Assembly: GCF_014199205.1 (NCBI RefSeq)
Contig: NZ_JACIJD010000012.1
Span: 106,883 to 170,882, forward strand
DNA length: 64,000 nt
Direction of reading: 5' to 3'
DNA from: Muricoccus pecuniae
GTDB taxonomy: Bacteria > Pseudomonadota > Alphaproteobacteria > Acetobacterales > Acetobacteraceae
A program made the translations under genes and the position numbers. Position 1 is the first letter of the stretch; each line of letters starts with the position of its first letter. Below the pieces are notes generated by a model. The model had not been told where the DNA came from. It ran no database searches and worked only from the letters and a program-made list of their open reading frames with translations. Below are positions 50,589-59,223 of the stretch, one piece after another.

Positions 50589-52901
50589 TCAGGCCGCCCT
50601 GGACCTCCATTTCTCCCCCATCTCCGCCAGCAACCGGCAGACGGCAGCATCCTGCAAGCGATGTTCCGGGATGCGCCCGGCGAATGCGTCGCGGAACTGG
50701 TCGTAAGAGCCGTAGAGCGCTTCGAGCGTTGCAGAGAGAAGGTCCGACGGTGCCCGGCTGAGCTCGTCGAGGACAGGCCTGCCAAGAAAGAAGCAGGATG
50801 ATGAGAGAAACGCCTCATCCTGAATCTTGTTGGTGCGAAGCTCCTCCCTGCTCGCCTGTATGTCCGCGAAGAGCGGCGCAGCCTGCCCGTCCTTCAGGGC
50901 AACGTCCAGCACGGTTGGATGCGGCGCAGGGTTGGCCAACTCGGCGATCTCGTTGTCAAAGGGCCGGTCAGAATCGAGAAGCGTCAGCAAAGAGGCGGAA
51001 CATCGTGTGGGCCCCCAGCCCTCGTATCGCCGTCGTAGCGACTGATCCCCGATCATCTGAATCAGCACGGGCTGGACATTCGTAAGGTCGAGCTGCTCGC
51101 ACATACGCTGCAGCGACCAACCAGTGCCGCAGATATCCAGCACGAACGCTTTCTCACCCTTCAAAAGATGCCGAACATAGCCTGCGTAACTCACGGATGG
51201 AAAACTACGGGGGATACGTCCTGTGAAAAAGTACTCAGTCTGAACGCCCGGCGCGAACTCATCTTGAAGGAAGCGCAGAAGGTGGGACCACAGATAGCAA
51301 TCGCGCCCGGATGCCAGGATGCGGGAAACATCCCTCTCGCGCGCGGCACGGAGCACCAGGACTGCAGCGACCAGCAGCATGGGGAGGTTCACCCCCACCT
51401 GCAGGAGTTGCAGTTGACGAGCGTCGTGCTCACCATGCCAGCTGCGCAGGCGCGCTTCACGCATCGCCCGGGCAAGGGAGGGCAGGCCGCGGCCAGCAAC
51501 ACTCGCTTCCATGGCTGTCATCTCGGCTACTCTGGTGAGAGTCGCGGGGATGCCGAACTTGGTCGGTGAGACGATGTCCGTGTCAGGATTATCGCCGAGG
51601 TGGTGCGTAATCCTGAACTGTTCCTCTAGCGCTTTCCAGACCGTCCCGCGACGCTTTCCGTGAGAGGATACGTAAACCCCGGCATCGCGTAGCCCGGCCA
51701 CGGAACGCACCAGAACCTCGACAACATCTGCGGGCAGGTACATGTCCGAGACGACGATGTCGCCAGGTGACACCTTCGCGATGTTCTCGGGGATCGGAAA
51801 AAGGTTCTCGATCTCGGTCTCGATCTCAAGGTCCCTCGCCTCGGATAACCTGTCAGTTAGATCCGGCCAGCGCAGAGCCATCGCATCGTAGATGTCCTGA
51901 AGGGTGTACTCACGGTGCGCGATGCCGGCCTCGGCAGCGATCCGTAGCGCAGCGAACCCCGTAAGGCCGAGGCGTTGCTCGACAAGATCGAATACGGCAT
52001 GCGGCTGAACGCAGCGGCGCGCGATGAGGGTATCGAAGAGATCGAAGGAGCGGAGTTCACGCCTGACGCTTCTCTCCGCGCCGGAGGTCAGGGGACTGCT
52101 CGCACGCACCGACTGGGCGCCCCCCTCCCCGCGCTTTCTCAGGACGAGGAGCTTCGGCACGCTTACCCCGGCCACGACATCTCGAAAGATTGAGAAAGTC
52201 TCTACCTCGGTTCGGAGCCGGGCAAGCTCCTCGCTCGAGAACAGGGCGGAGTCGAACAATCTCTCATGCCTGAACGCCGACTCGAACAAATCGGCCGAGC
52301 GAGGCACATCGGGAAGCGCGGCTTCATAGACCGGCGATTGCCAGTGCAGGTCCTCGATAATGTAGAGCCCTCCACTCTTCAGGGAAGGCCAGAGGTGCTT
52401 CAGGCAGTGCTGCTGATGATAGGAGGCATGGGAACCGTCATCGATGATGATATCGAAGGCAGGGGCGGCCTCGCTCAACCGATGTAGGTGATCGCGATCC
52501 CCTGCATCACCTCGCACGAAGCTGAAGCGCTCATGCCTGATGTGCGAAAAGTCGGAGATGTCGAAGCCGACGATTTGCGCCTCCGTGAAGTACTCCAGCC
52601 ACATGGCAACAGAGGGGCTATCGACTCGCCTTTCCAAGCGCCCGGCGGACGTCTCGGGACCACCGATCGCGAGACCGATCTCCAGTAGAACGATGGGCTT
52701 GTCCCGGCTGGGCCCGAAGATGAGATCGTAGACATAGGTGTATCCGTGCCGGTCGCGGATCTCGTCCCCTTTGTCAGAACCGTACCGATTGGCCAGTTCG
52801 GTAAGGGTCAGCCGGCGGGAAGGCTGAGGTGGGGAGTTATCGTGGCGCCGATCTGCCGCGGGGGCGCTGAAGCGGGGGAGCATGGCGTCGCGCGGGCTCA
52901 T
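50589..52901 (-). CDS. Fusion: SAM methyltransferase, HAD hydrolase and C-terminal COG5610-like region
   Basis: About 770 residues. Residues about 30-255 are a macrocin-O-methyltransferase-like domain: ANRYGSDKG, VLLEIGLAIGG, IVGFDISDFSH, then FDIIIDDGSHASYHQQH and GGLYIIEDLHW. Residues about 283-460 are a complete HAD domain: SFDLFDTLIARR (motif I), VVSDMYLP (II), SSHGKRRGTVW (III) and HHLGDNPDTDIVSP (IV). Residues 480-770 resemble the C-terminus of COG5610 proteins, with ASGRDCYLWSHLL and LDICGTGWSLQRM. Such proteins usually lie in surface polysaccharide loci, but none is adjacent. Base composition is lower in GC than its neighbours, suggesting transfer. ATG 52901 is chosen; GTG 52907 is possible. 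Confidence 0.88.
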   Translation of the reverse strand: MSPRDAMLPRFSAPAADRRHDNSPPQPSRRLTLTELANRYGSDKGDEIRDRHGYTYVYDLIFGPSRDKPIVLLEIGLAIGGPETSAGRLERRVDSPSVAMWLEYFTEAQIVGFDISDFSHIRHERFSFVRGDAGDRDHLHRLSEAAPAFDIIIDDGSHASYHQQHCLKHLWPSLKSGGLYIIEDLHWQSPVYEAALPDVPRSADLFESAFRHERLFDSALFSSEELARLRTEVETFSIFRDVVAGVSVPKLLVLRKRGEGGAQSVRASSPLTSGAERSVRRELRSFDLFDTLIARRCVQPHAVFDLVEQRLGLTGFAALRIAAEAGIAHREYTLQDIYDAMALRWPDLTDRLSEARDLEIETEIENLFPIPENIAKVSPGDIVVSDMYLPADVVEVLVRSVAGLRDAGVYVSSHGKRRGTVWKALEEQFRITHHLGDNPDTDIVSPTKFGIPATLTRVAEMTAMEASVAGRGLPSLARAMREARLRSWHGEHDARQLQLLQVGVNLPMLLVAAVLVLRAARERDVSRILASGRDCYLWSHLLRFLQDEFAPGVQTEYFFTGRIPRSFPSVSYAGYVRHLLKGEKAFVLDICGTGWSLQRMCEQLDLTNVQPVLIQMIGDQSLRRRYEGWGPTRCSASLLTLLDSDRPFDNEIAELANPAPHPTVLDVALKDGQAAPLFADIQASREELRTNKIQDEAFLSSSCFFLGRPVLDELSRAPSDLLSATLEALYGSYDQFRDAFAGRIPEHRLQDAAVCRLLAEMGEKWRSRAA

Positions 52902-53456
52902 CGGCACGGCCCCATTTCAGCCACCAAGGGGGACGACAGCGGCGCATCCTCGCCCAAGAGCCTGGCTTGGCCGGCTTCGGCCTGCCAAACGCGGCGGGAA
53001 GAGAGCTCGGCACCCCCCATCCCTGCAGGTGAGGTAGCCGTAACTCGCGGAGGAGACGTGCCCTGATGCTTGGCTTCGCTGGCATGTAGGCTGTCACGGC
53101 CAGGGATTTGTCCCCGGTCGGCTCGTCCGTTTCCACTCGTGGAGTCGCCTCCCCACAGCGGGGCGGCTTGACCGCTCCCTTCACCTTGTCCCGCCCGCAG
53201 CGTCCACATGCCGGATTTTCCGTATCGATGCTGATCGCCGATCATGACCATGAGAGATGATCGAAGGATTAAGCAGGCTCGCATGCGCTGGCCTCCCCTC
53301 CCTCATCCCGCTCCGGGGGAGGGATGAGGGAGTGGGGTCAGCCCGCGCCAGCACACCCGTACCCCCGATTCACTCGCGGCAGCCGCCCGCCGGGGTAGCC
53401 GGACACACTTGGCCATCTCTCTTCTAACCGCTCCGTTTCTGGCCTACCGTGGAGAG
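52902..53456. other. Gap without a convincing gene, right half of the lower-GC islet
   Basis: About 550 bases hold no recognisable gene. Short frames exist on the minus strand (for example 52898-53284) but have no ribosome binding site, family match or codon bias. A hairpin at 53298-53332 is the only clear structure. It may be decayed mobile or coding DNA. Confidence 0.5.
53298..53332. repeat. 12-bp perfect inverted repeat
   Basis: CTCCCTCATCCC (53298-53309) and GGGATGAGGGAG (53321-53332) form a perfect stem around an 11-base loop, with extra C/G pairing outside after a one-base bulge. It lies at the right edge of the islet, before the stator operon. It could be a terminator-like or mobile-element-associated hairpin; no T tract follows. 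Confidence 0.7.
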
Positions 53457-54068
53457 GTGAAGACTGTCGCTCATCGTCGCATCGCGGCGGCCCTGGCGCT
53501 CCTGCTCGCCGCCCCGCTCGCCGTCCCTGCGGCGGTCGCGCAGCCGGTGCTCTCCGGAGAGGCGGACGCGGAGGCCCCGGCCGGCCCCGCCGGCGCCGCC
53601 CCCTCGCCCGCCGATCTCTCCGCGGCCGCGCGCCCCGCCTTGCCGGCCGACATCGCGAACCTCCCCCTCGGCCCGGATTTCACCCGCCTCCCCGCGGGCG
53701 GCTGGCGCCTGGGTGGGCGGAGCGGGCGCGGGGAGCCGGAGCATGGGGCGCGGCTCGCCATCGAGACGATCGGCCGCTACCTCGCCGAGCAGACGAGCGG
53801 GCGGGTCACGGTGCTCGCCCAGGCCGCCGGGCCCGAGGACGACCCCTCCGTCGCCCGGCGCACGAGCCTCGCCCGCGCGATCACGGTGAAGCAGTCCCTC
53901 ACCCGCGGCGGACTTCCGGGCACCCGGATCGACCTCCGCCCGCTCGGCCGCACGGATGAGGAGGCGGACGCGATCGACATCATCGCCCCGCCGCGCGCCC
54001 GCCCGCGGGACGCGGCCGCCGCGCCGCCCCCCGCCGCCCCCACCTCATCCGCGCCGCGAGGCGGCTGA
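53457..54068 (+). CDS. Secreted OmpA-fold protein of the stator-like operon
   Basis: A 203-residue protein with a signal peptide (VKTVAHRRIAAALALLLAAP, cleavage near AVAQ). Residues about 75-180 look like an OmpA-like core: HGARLAIETIGRYLAEQTSG, RVTVLAQAAGPEDDPSVARRTSLARAI and TVKQSLTRGGLPGTRIDLRPLGR. The tail is Pro/Ala. It probably works in the periplasm with the two downstream genes, 5 and 37 bp apart. The GTG at 53457 is the best start for the signal peptide; the ribosome site GGAGAG is close to it, so a TTG at 53409 remains possible. Confidence 0.8.
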   Translation: MKTVAHRRIAAALALLLAAPLAVPAAVAQPVLSGEADAEAPAGPAGAAPSPADLSAAARPALPADIANLPLGPDFTRLPAGGWRLGGRSGRGEPEHGARLAIETIGRYLAEQTSGRVTVLAQAAGPEDDPSVARRTSLARAITVKQSLTRGGLPGTRIDLRPLGRTDEEADAIDIIAPPRARPRDAAAAPPPAAPTSSAPRGG

Positions 54069-54073
54069 GACAG

Positions 54074-55213
54074 ATGACGAATCCCAACCGCTATCTCCTC
54101 CGGATGGTGCTGTTCCTCGTCTGCGTGGCGCTGGTGGCGGCACTGCTCTTCGCCCAGCTCCGGCACGCCTTCGCCGTGAACCCCGTGCTGAACGCGCTCA
54201 TCCTCGGCATCCTCCTCCTCGGCACGGGCTGGTGCGTGCGGCAGGTGCTGATGCTGCGGAACGAGGTGCACTGGCTGGAGAATTTCCGCGCGCACCGGCC
54301 GGGCGAGACGGCGCATCCCGCGCCGCGCCTCCTCGCCCCCATGGCCTCAATGCTGGCGAGCCGGCGGGGCGAGCGCCTCAGCCTCTCCACGGGCGCGATG
54401 CGCAGCGTGCTCGACGGCATCGCCTCGCGCCTCGACGAGCAGCGGGAGCTGTCCCGCTACATGACGGGGCTGCTGATCTTCCTCGGGCTGCTCGGCACCT
54501 TCTGGGGGCTGATCCTGACGATCGGCTCCGTCTCCGACGTGATCCAGAACATGTCCGTCGGCACCGGCGACGTGACGACGCTGTTCAACCAGCTCAAGAG
54601 CGGCCTCGCCCAGCCGCTGGCGGGTATGGGAGTGGCCTTCTCCTCCTCCATGCTCGGCCTCGCCTGCGCGCTCGTCCTCGGCTTCCTCGACCTCACGGCG
54701 GGGCAGGCGCAGACGCGCTTCTACAACGAGCTGGAGGAGTGGCTGGCCGGCGTCACGCGGCTCTCCTCCGGCGTGCTCGGCGAGGGTGGCGCGGAGGGCG
54801 GCTCCGTCCCCGCCTATGTCCAGGCGCTGCTGGAGCAGACGGCCGAGAACCTGGAAGGGCTCCAGCGCATCCTCGCCCGCGGGGAGGAGCGCAGCGCCCA
54901 GTCCGGCCGCGCGCTGGAGACGCTGACGGAACGCCTCTCCGTGCTGACCGACCAGATGCGCGCGAACCAGATGCTGATGGGGCGCATGGCGGAGAGCCAG
55001 GCCGGCCTCGGCCCCACCCTCCAGCGCCTGGCCGAGGCTGGGGAGCACGAGGCGGCCTCGCGCGGGCACCTGCGGAACGTGGAGCTCTACCTCGCCCGCC
55101 TGCTGGAGGAATCGGCCCAGGGACGCGCGCAGTCCACGCAGGAGCTGCGCTCCGAGATCAAGGTCCTCGCCCGCACCATCGCCGCGCTGGCCGACGCGCC
55201 GCCGCAGCCGTGA
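54074..55213 (+). CDS. MotA/ExbB-like proton channel with cytoplasmic helical tail
   Basis: A 379-residue membrane protein. Hydrophobic segments lie at about 10-30, 38-58, 133-158 and 178-203. GLLIFLGLLGTFWGLILTIG and PLAGMGVAFSSSMLGLACALV are the MotA/TolQ/ExbB core helices. Residues about 255-375 form a long charged helical tail (LEGLQRILARGEERSAQS, then ALETLTERLSVLTDQMRAN). A MotA core followed by a helical tail recalls ZorA of Zorya, but no Zorya effector genes are next to it. It starts 5 bp after the upstream gene and forms a stator with the following MotB-like protein (inference). Confidence 0.85.
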   Translation: MTNPNRYLLRMVLFLVCVALVAALLFAQLRHAFAVNPVLNALILGILLLGTGWCVRQVLMLRNEVHWLENFRAHRPGETAHPAPRLLAPMASMLASRRGERLSLSTGAMRSVLDGIASRLDEQRELSRYMTGLLIFLGLLGTFWGLILTIGSVSDVIQNMSVGTGDVTTLFNQLKSGLAQPLAGMGVAFSSSMLGLACALVLGFLDLTAGQAQTRFYNELEEWLAGVTRLSSGVLGEGGAEGGSVPAYVQALLEQTAENLEGLQRILARGEERSAQSGRALETLTERLSVLTDQMRANQMLMGRMAESQAGLGPTLQRLAEAGEHEAASRGHLRNVELYLARLLEESAQGRAQSTQELRSEIKVLARTIAALADAPPQP

Positions 55214-55250
55214 CGGCGCCCGCCCATACCGTGCAGGGGCAAGGCCACCC

Positions 55251-56921
55251 GTGGCGATAGGACGCGCGCGCCGGGGCCAGCAGGAGGGGCTGAACGCCTG
55301 GCCCGGCTATGTGGACGCGCTGGCCACGCTCCTCATCATCATCATCTTCGTCCTGCTCGTCTTCGTGCTGGCGCAGGGCTTCCTCTCCGTCGCCCTCTCC
55401 TCGCGGGACCGGGCGCTGGACCGGCTGAACCGGCAGGTGGCGGAGCTGGCGGAACTTCTCTCCCTTGAGCGCGGCGGGACGGAGGAGCTGCGCTCCGCCC
55501 TCTCCCGCGCGCAGGAGGAGGCCCGCGCCGCCGCGACCGACCGGGACGCGGCCCGGCGCGACCTTACCGGGCTCCGCGACGAGGCCGGGCGCAGCGCCAC
55601 CGCCCGCGACGCGCTGCAGGCCGAGCGGGACCGCCTCGCCGCCCGCCTCGCCGATTCGGAACTCGCCGCACGCGGCACGGCCGAGCGCATCACCAGCCTC
55701 GAGGCCCGGCTGACCGAGGCGCTGACCGGCGCCCAGGCCGCGGGCGCCGATACGGCGCGCACCGTCGCCGGCCTCACCGAGACCCGCCGCGCCCTGGCGA
55801 GCGAGCAGGCGGCGCGGCAAGGGGCGGAGCGCACGCTGGCCGAGACCCGCGCCGCGCTGGAGACCGCCCGCCGCGACCTCGCCGCCCTGCGGGAGGAAGC
55901 CGATCGCCTGGGGCGCCAGGGCGTGGCCGACCGCGCGACGATTGAGGGCCGACTGGCCGACATCGTCCGGCTCAACGAGCAGATCCGCGCGCTGACCGCG
56001 CTGCGGGACCAGACGGAGGCGCAGGCCCGCGCCGCCCTCGCCCGCGCCGATGAGGAGGAGCGCCGCCGCCGGACGGCCGAGGGCACCGCCGCCGCCGCGA
56101 CCGCCGCCACCGCCGAGGCCGCGCGTGCCCGCGCCGCCGCCGAGGCGGCCCTGGCCGAGGCGACCCGCGCGCGGGGGCTGAGCGAGGCCCAGCTCGCCGA
56201 GGCCGCCCGCACGGCGCGCACCGAATCCGAGGCCCGGCGCGCCGCCGAGGCCCAGGCCGGGGAGAGTGCGCGCCTCTCCGAGAGCGCCCGCGCCCAGGCC
56301 GCGCTGCTGACGCAGCAGCTCGACGCGCTGCGAACCGAGCTGCGCCGCGTCGCCTCCGCCCTCGATGCCCAGGAGGCGCAGGACCGGGAGAAGGACACGC
56401 AGATCGCCGCCCTCGGCCAGCGGCTGAACGCCGCCCTGGCCGCGCGGGTGGAGGAGCTTCAGCGCTACCGGTCGGACTTCTTCGGGCGGCTGCGGGACGT
56501 GCTGGGCGACCGGCCCGAGATCCGCATCGCGGGGGACCGCTTCGTGTTCCAGTCGGAGGTGCTGTTCCCCGTGGGCAGCGCGGATCTCTCCGAAGGCGGG
56601 CGCGAGCAGATTGCCAATGTCACCGCCCTGCTGCTCGACATCGCGCGCCGTATCCCGGAGGGCACGAACTGGGTGCTGCGGGTGGATGGCCACGCGGACA
56701 ACTCGCCCATCCGCTCCGGCTCCGGCAATCGCTATGCGACGAACTGGGAGCTCTCGGCCGCCCGCGCCATCGCGGTGGCGCAGCTGATGATCCAGAACGG
56801 GCTGCCCGCGAACCGGGTGGCGGCGACGGCTTTCGGCGAGTTCCAGCCGGTGGACACGGCCGACACCCCCGCCGCCCGCGCGCGCAACCGGCGCATCGAG
56901 CTGCGGCTGACGGATCGCTGA
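55251..56921 (+). CDS. MotB-like peptidoglycan-binding protein with very long coiled coil
   Basis: A 556-residue protein. YVDALATLLIIIIFVLLVFV at about 20-40 is the single transmembrane helix, with Asp22 where MotB has its proton-binding Asp. Residues about 55-410 are an uninterrupted Ala/Arg/Glu coiled coil. The C-terminal OmpA/MotB domain (about 435-556) has LFPVGSADLSEGGREQ, VDGHADNSPIRSG and NWELSAARAIAVAQLM, the peptidoglycan-binding signature. Usual MotB proteins have about 300 residues. The long rod would place the anchor far from the inner membrane. It starts with GTG, 37 bp after the MotA-like gene. Confidence 0.88.
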   Translation: MAIGRARRGQQEGLNAWPGYVDALATLLIIIIFVLLVFVLAQGFLSVALSSRDRALDRLNRQVAELAELLSLERGGTEELRSALSRAQEEARAAATDRDAARRDLTGLRDEAGRSATARDALQAERDRLAARLADSELAARGTAERITSLEARLTEALTGAQAAGADTARTVAGLTETRRALASEQAARQGAERTLAETRAALETARRDLAALREEADRLGRQGVADRATIEGRLADIVRLNEQIRALTALRDQTEAQARAALARADEEERRRRTAEGTAAAATAATAEAARARAAAEAALAEATRARGLSEAQLAEAARTARTESEARRAAEAQAGESARLSESARAQAALLTQQLDALRTELRRVASALDAQEAQDREKDTQIAALGQRLNAALAARVEELQRYRSDFFGRLRDVLGDRPEIRIAGDRFVFQSEVLFPVGSADLSEGGREQIANVTALLLDIARRIPEGTNWVLRVDGHADNSPIRSGSGNRYATNWELSAARAIAVAQLMIQNGLPANRVAATAFGEFQPVDTADTPAARARNRRIELRLTDR

Positions 56922-56925
56922 GGGG

Positions 56926-57258
56926 TCAGAGGACCGTCGCCTCGAAGGGCGGCAGCAGGTCCGGCGCCTCGAATTCCAGCACCCAGAGGTCGGGGTCGCG
57001 CTTCACCTGCCGGGCGACATAGGCGTCCGCCGCCGCGTCATCGACGGGATCGGCGCCGGTGCCGCGGAGCCAGGCCGGGCGCCCGGCGGCGTCCCGCGTC
57101 TGGGAGAGCACCACCAGCCCCTCCCGCCCGCGCAGCACGCAGAGGATGCCGCCGCTGTCCGGGTCGCCCTTGCGCAGCACCGCGCCGGGGCGGCCGGCGG
57201 CGTCCCCCATCCGCAGCGCCATGGAGGTCCAGAGCCCCGCCTTCACCCGCGCTTCCAT
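56926..57258 (-). CDS. DUF1491 family protein
   Basis: A 110-residue protein of DUF1491, a small family found mostly in alphaproteobacteria. VKAGLWTSMALRMGDAAGRP begins the conserved part and DAYVARQVKRDPDLWVLEFE closes it. Function is unknown. It converges on the stator operon with only 4 bp between stops. The ATG at 57258 matches the family N-terminus. Confidence 0.85.
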   Translation of the reverse strand: MEARVKAGLWTSMALRMGDAAGRPGAVLRKGDPDSGGILCVLRGREGLVVLSQTRDAAGRPAWLRGTGADPVDDAAADAYVARQVKRDPDLWVLEFEAPDLLPPFEATVL

Positions 57259-57403
57259 GCCGCATCCCCGTTCCTTCAGGCCGGGAGGGGTGCCATGGCA
57301 GGGGCTCCGCGCGAAGGGGGCTTGATGGCGGCACGGGGCCACGCCATTCCATCGCGGCCCGCACGCACGGCTCGGGCCACAACAAGAATACCGGAGCCCC
57401 ACC

Positions 57404-57700
57404 ATGGCCGCCCAGACCCCGCGCGACGAGGCACGCAACGCCGGCAAGACCGACCCGGGCAAGCCCGGCGCGCCCCGCATGACCGACGCCCAGCGCGCCT
57501 ACGAGGCCCGCCGCGCCGCGAAGGCGGGGATGACGCTGGAGAAGTGGCTCGCCGCCAAGGAGCGCGACCGCGAGGAGGAGCGCCGCGCCGCGCAGGAAGG
57601 AGCGGCCCGCCGTGCCGCGGAGGTCACTCCGCCGAAGAAGCCCGGCTTCCTGCGCCGGCTGCTCGATCGCGCCCATCTGCCGCTGAAGGGATCGCGCTGA
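57404..57700 (+). CDS. Small charged conserved hypothetical protein
   Basis: A 98-residue protein that is mostly helical and highly charged (ARRAAKAGMTLEKWLAAKER, then DREEERRAAQEG), ending in PPKKPGFLRRLLDRAHLPLK. It has no membrane segment or motif, and function is unknown. Its stop overlaps the CTG proposed as the start of the following DUF429 gene, so the two are likely co-transcribed. Confidence 0.65.
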   Translation: MAAQTPRDEARNAGKTDPGKPGAPRMTDAQRAYEARRAAKAGMTLEKWLAAKERDREEERRAAQEGAARRAAEVTPPKKPGFLRRLLDRAHLPLKGSR

Positions 57701-58752
57701 GCGCCCCTTCCCCTCCGGGCGGCGCGCTGGTCGCCGCCCCGGGCGGCGCTCTTCTCGCCGCCCCGGGCGGCGCTCTCGTCGCCGCCCATGCAGACTGGTC
57801 CGCCCATCCCGGCAAGCGCTGGGTCACGATCGCCCGGCGGGACGGCGGGGCCTGGACCGTGGAAGCGGCGGTGCCGGTGGGCGATCCCGCCGTCCTCACC
57901 GCGGGGCTCCTGGCCGCGGGGGCGCCCGTGGTCCTCGGCCTCGACCTCCCGCTCGGCCTGCCCCGCGCCTGGGCCGCCGGGCGGCCCGAGCCGGGATTTC
58001 CCGCCTTCCTTCGCGCCCTCCGCTCCGATTCGCCCTTCCTCCGCGTGAGCGAGGGGCTCGACACCGTCTCGCCCGACCGGCCCTTCTATCCCGCGCGCGG
58101 GCTGCGGGGCATGACGCGGGCCGCCCATGCCGCTGCCCTCGGCATGGAGGGGCCGGAGCATCTCTCCCGCCTCTGCGACCGAGCCACCGCGGAGCGCCCC
58201 GCCGGCGCCCCCCTGTTCTGGACGCTGGGCGCGAACCAGACGGGCAAGGCCGCCATCGCCGCCTGGCGCGACTGGCTGGCCCCCTCCCTGGCGGGCGGCG
58301 CGCCGCTCCGACTCTGGCCCTTCGAGGGGCCGCTGCACGGGCTCCTCGCTCCGGGCCACGCGGTGCTGGCCGAGACCTACCCGGCCGAGGCGATGCGGCA
58401 TCTCGGCCTGCGCCTGCCCGGCAGCAAGCGCGCGCGGGAGGCGCGGCTCGGCGCCGCCCCGGCCCTTCGCGCGGCGATGGAGCGGCTGGGCGTCCTCCCC
58501 TCCCCGGCCTCGCGCGACCTCATCGCCGCCGGCTTCGGGGCGGATGCCGCGGGGGAGGACCGGCTGGACAGCCTTCTCGGCCTTCTCTGCGTCATCGCGG
58601 TTCTCGACGGCGCGCGGCCGGACTTCATCCCCGACGACCCCTGGGTGACGCGCTGGGAAGGATGGGTCCTCGGCCAGACCGCCCTGCCCCGGCCTCTTCC
58701 CGAAAGGGCGGCGGAGGCCCATATTTCTACTGCTTCGCGGGCCATGATGTGA
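57697..58752 (+). CDS. DUF429 family protein with apparent CTG start
   Basis: A 351-residue protein of DUF429, a predicted RNase H-fold nuclease family. AAHADWSAHPGKRWVTIAR opens it with the first acidic residue; VVLGLDLPLGLPRAWAA, VLAETYPAEAMRHLGL and EDRLDSLLGLLCVIAVL hold further family segments. No ATG, GTG or TTG suits this frame near the conserved start. A CTG at 57697 follows GAAGGG by six bases and overlaps the previous stop (CTGA). The first 30 residues consist of three GGALVAAP-like repeats from a DNA minisatellite. Confidence 0.8.
   Translation: MSAPSPPGGALVAAPGGALLAAPGGALVAAHADWSAHPGKRWVTIARRDGGAWTVEAAVPVGDPAVLTAGLLAAGAPVVLGLDLPLGLPRAWAAGRPEPGFPAFLRALRSDSPFLRVSEGLDTVSPDRPFYPARGLRGMTRAAHAAALGMEGPEHLSRLCDRATAERPAGAPLFWTLGANQTGKAAIAAWRDWLAPSLAGGAPLRLWPFEGPLHGLLAPGHAVLAETYPAEAMRHLGLRLPGSKRAREARLGAAPALRAAMERLGVLPSPASRDLIAAGFGADAAGEDRLDSLLGLLCVIAVLDGARPDFIPDDPWVTRWEGWVLGQTALPRPLPERAAEAHISTASRAMM
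57716..57787 (+). repeat. Three tandem 24-bp repeats inside the DUF429 start
   Basis: Copies start at 57716, 57740 and 57764; each encodes a GGAL(V/L)AAP octapeptide. As 24 is a multiple of three, copy number could change without frameshift. The repeats precede the first conserved residue of the gene. Confidence 0.85.
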
Positions 58753-58826
58753 CCTACGGGCTGCCATAATTCGGTACCGGTCCGGCAGCACACTCGCCCC
58801 GACATCAGCCCTGGGAGGGCTCCTCG

Positions 58827-59162
58827 ATGAACAAGTTCCGTGGTCTCGTCCTCGCCGGTGCCGCCGTTGTGGCCCTAGCCGCCGCCGCCCCCGCCGAGGC
58901 ACAGGGCTGGCATCGCCGCGGCCATGGTCATGGCCATGGTGGCGCGGTGGCCGGCGCCCTGATCGGCGGCCTGGCCCTCGGTGCCCTGGCGGGTGCCGCC
59001 GTGGCCGCGCCGCCGCCGGCGGTCTATGCCCCGCCGCCGCCCGTCTACTACGCGCCGCCGGTCGCCTACGCGCCCCCGCCGCCCGTCTATTACGCGCCGC
59101 CCCCGCCGGTGGCCTATTACGCGCCTCCGCCGGTCGCCTACCGTCCCTATTACCGCTGGTAA
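58827..59162 (+). CDS. Secreted Gly/His and Tyr/Pro-rich protein
   Basis: A 111-residue protein with a signal peptide (cleavage near AEAQ, residue 26). The mature part has WHRRGHGHGHGG, a glycine-zipper membrane-like segment (ALIGGLALGALAGAAVAAP), then PPPPVYYAPP repeats to the C-terminus. Similar small envelope proteins are common in alphaproteobacteria, without known function. The ATG is preceded by GGGAGGG. A terminator follows. Confidence 0.8.
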   Translation: MNKFRGLVLAGAAVVALAAAAPAEAQGWHRRGHGHGHGGAVAGALIGGLALGALAGAAVAAPPPAVYAPPPPVYYAPPVAYAPPPPVYYAPPPPVAYYAPPPVAYRPYYRW

Positions 59163-59185
59163 GCGCGGCAGGGCTCACCGGAACG

Positions 59186-59212
59186 CCGGGCAGGTCTCTC
59201 TGCCCGGCTTTC
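59186..59212 (+). terminator. Intrinsic terminator
   Basis: GCCGGGCAG and CTGCCCGGC form a perfect 9-bp stem with a 6-base loop, followed by TTTCT. It lies 23 bp after the secreted-protein stop and also faces the convergent panE gene. Confidence 0.75.
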
Positions 59213-59223
59213 TCATGCCATCC

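Noticed and set aside
52898..53284. A 128-residue minus-strand gene or transposase remnant in the islet
   Set aside because: No ribosome binding site, no recognisable domain, and no inverted repeats or target duplication bounding it.
53457..56921. Zorya antiphage system
   Set aside because: Only the channel and peptidoglycan-binding parts are similar; no ZorC, ZorD or ZorE homologue lies within the window on either side.
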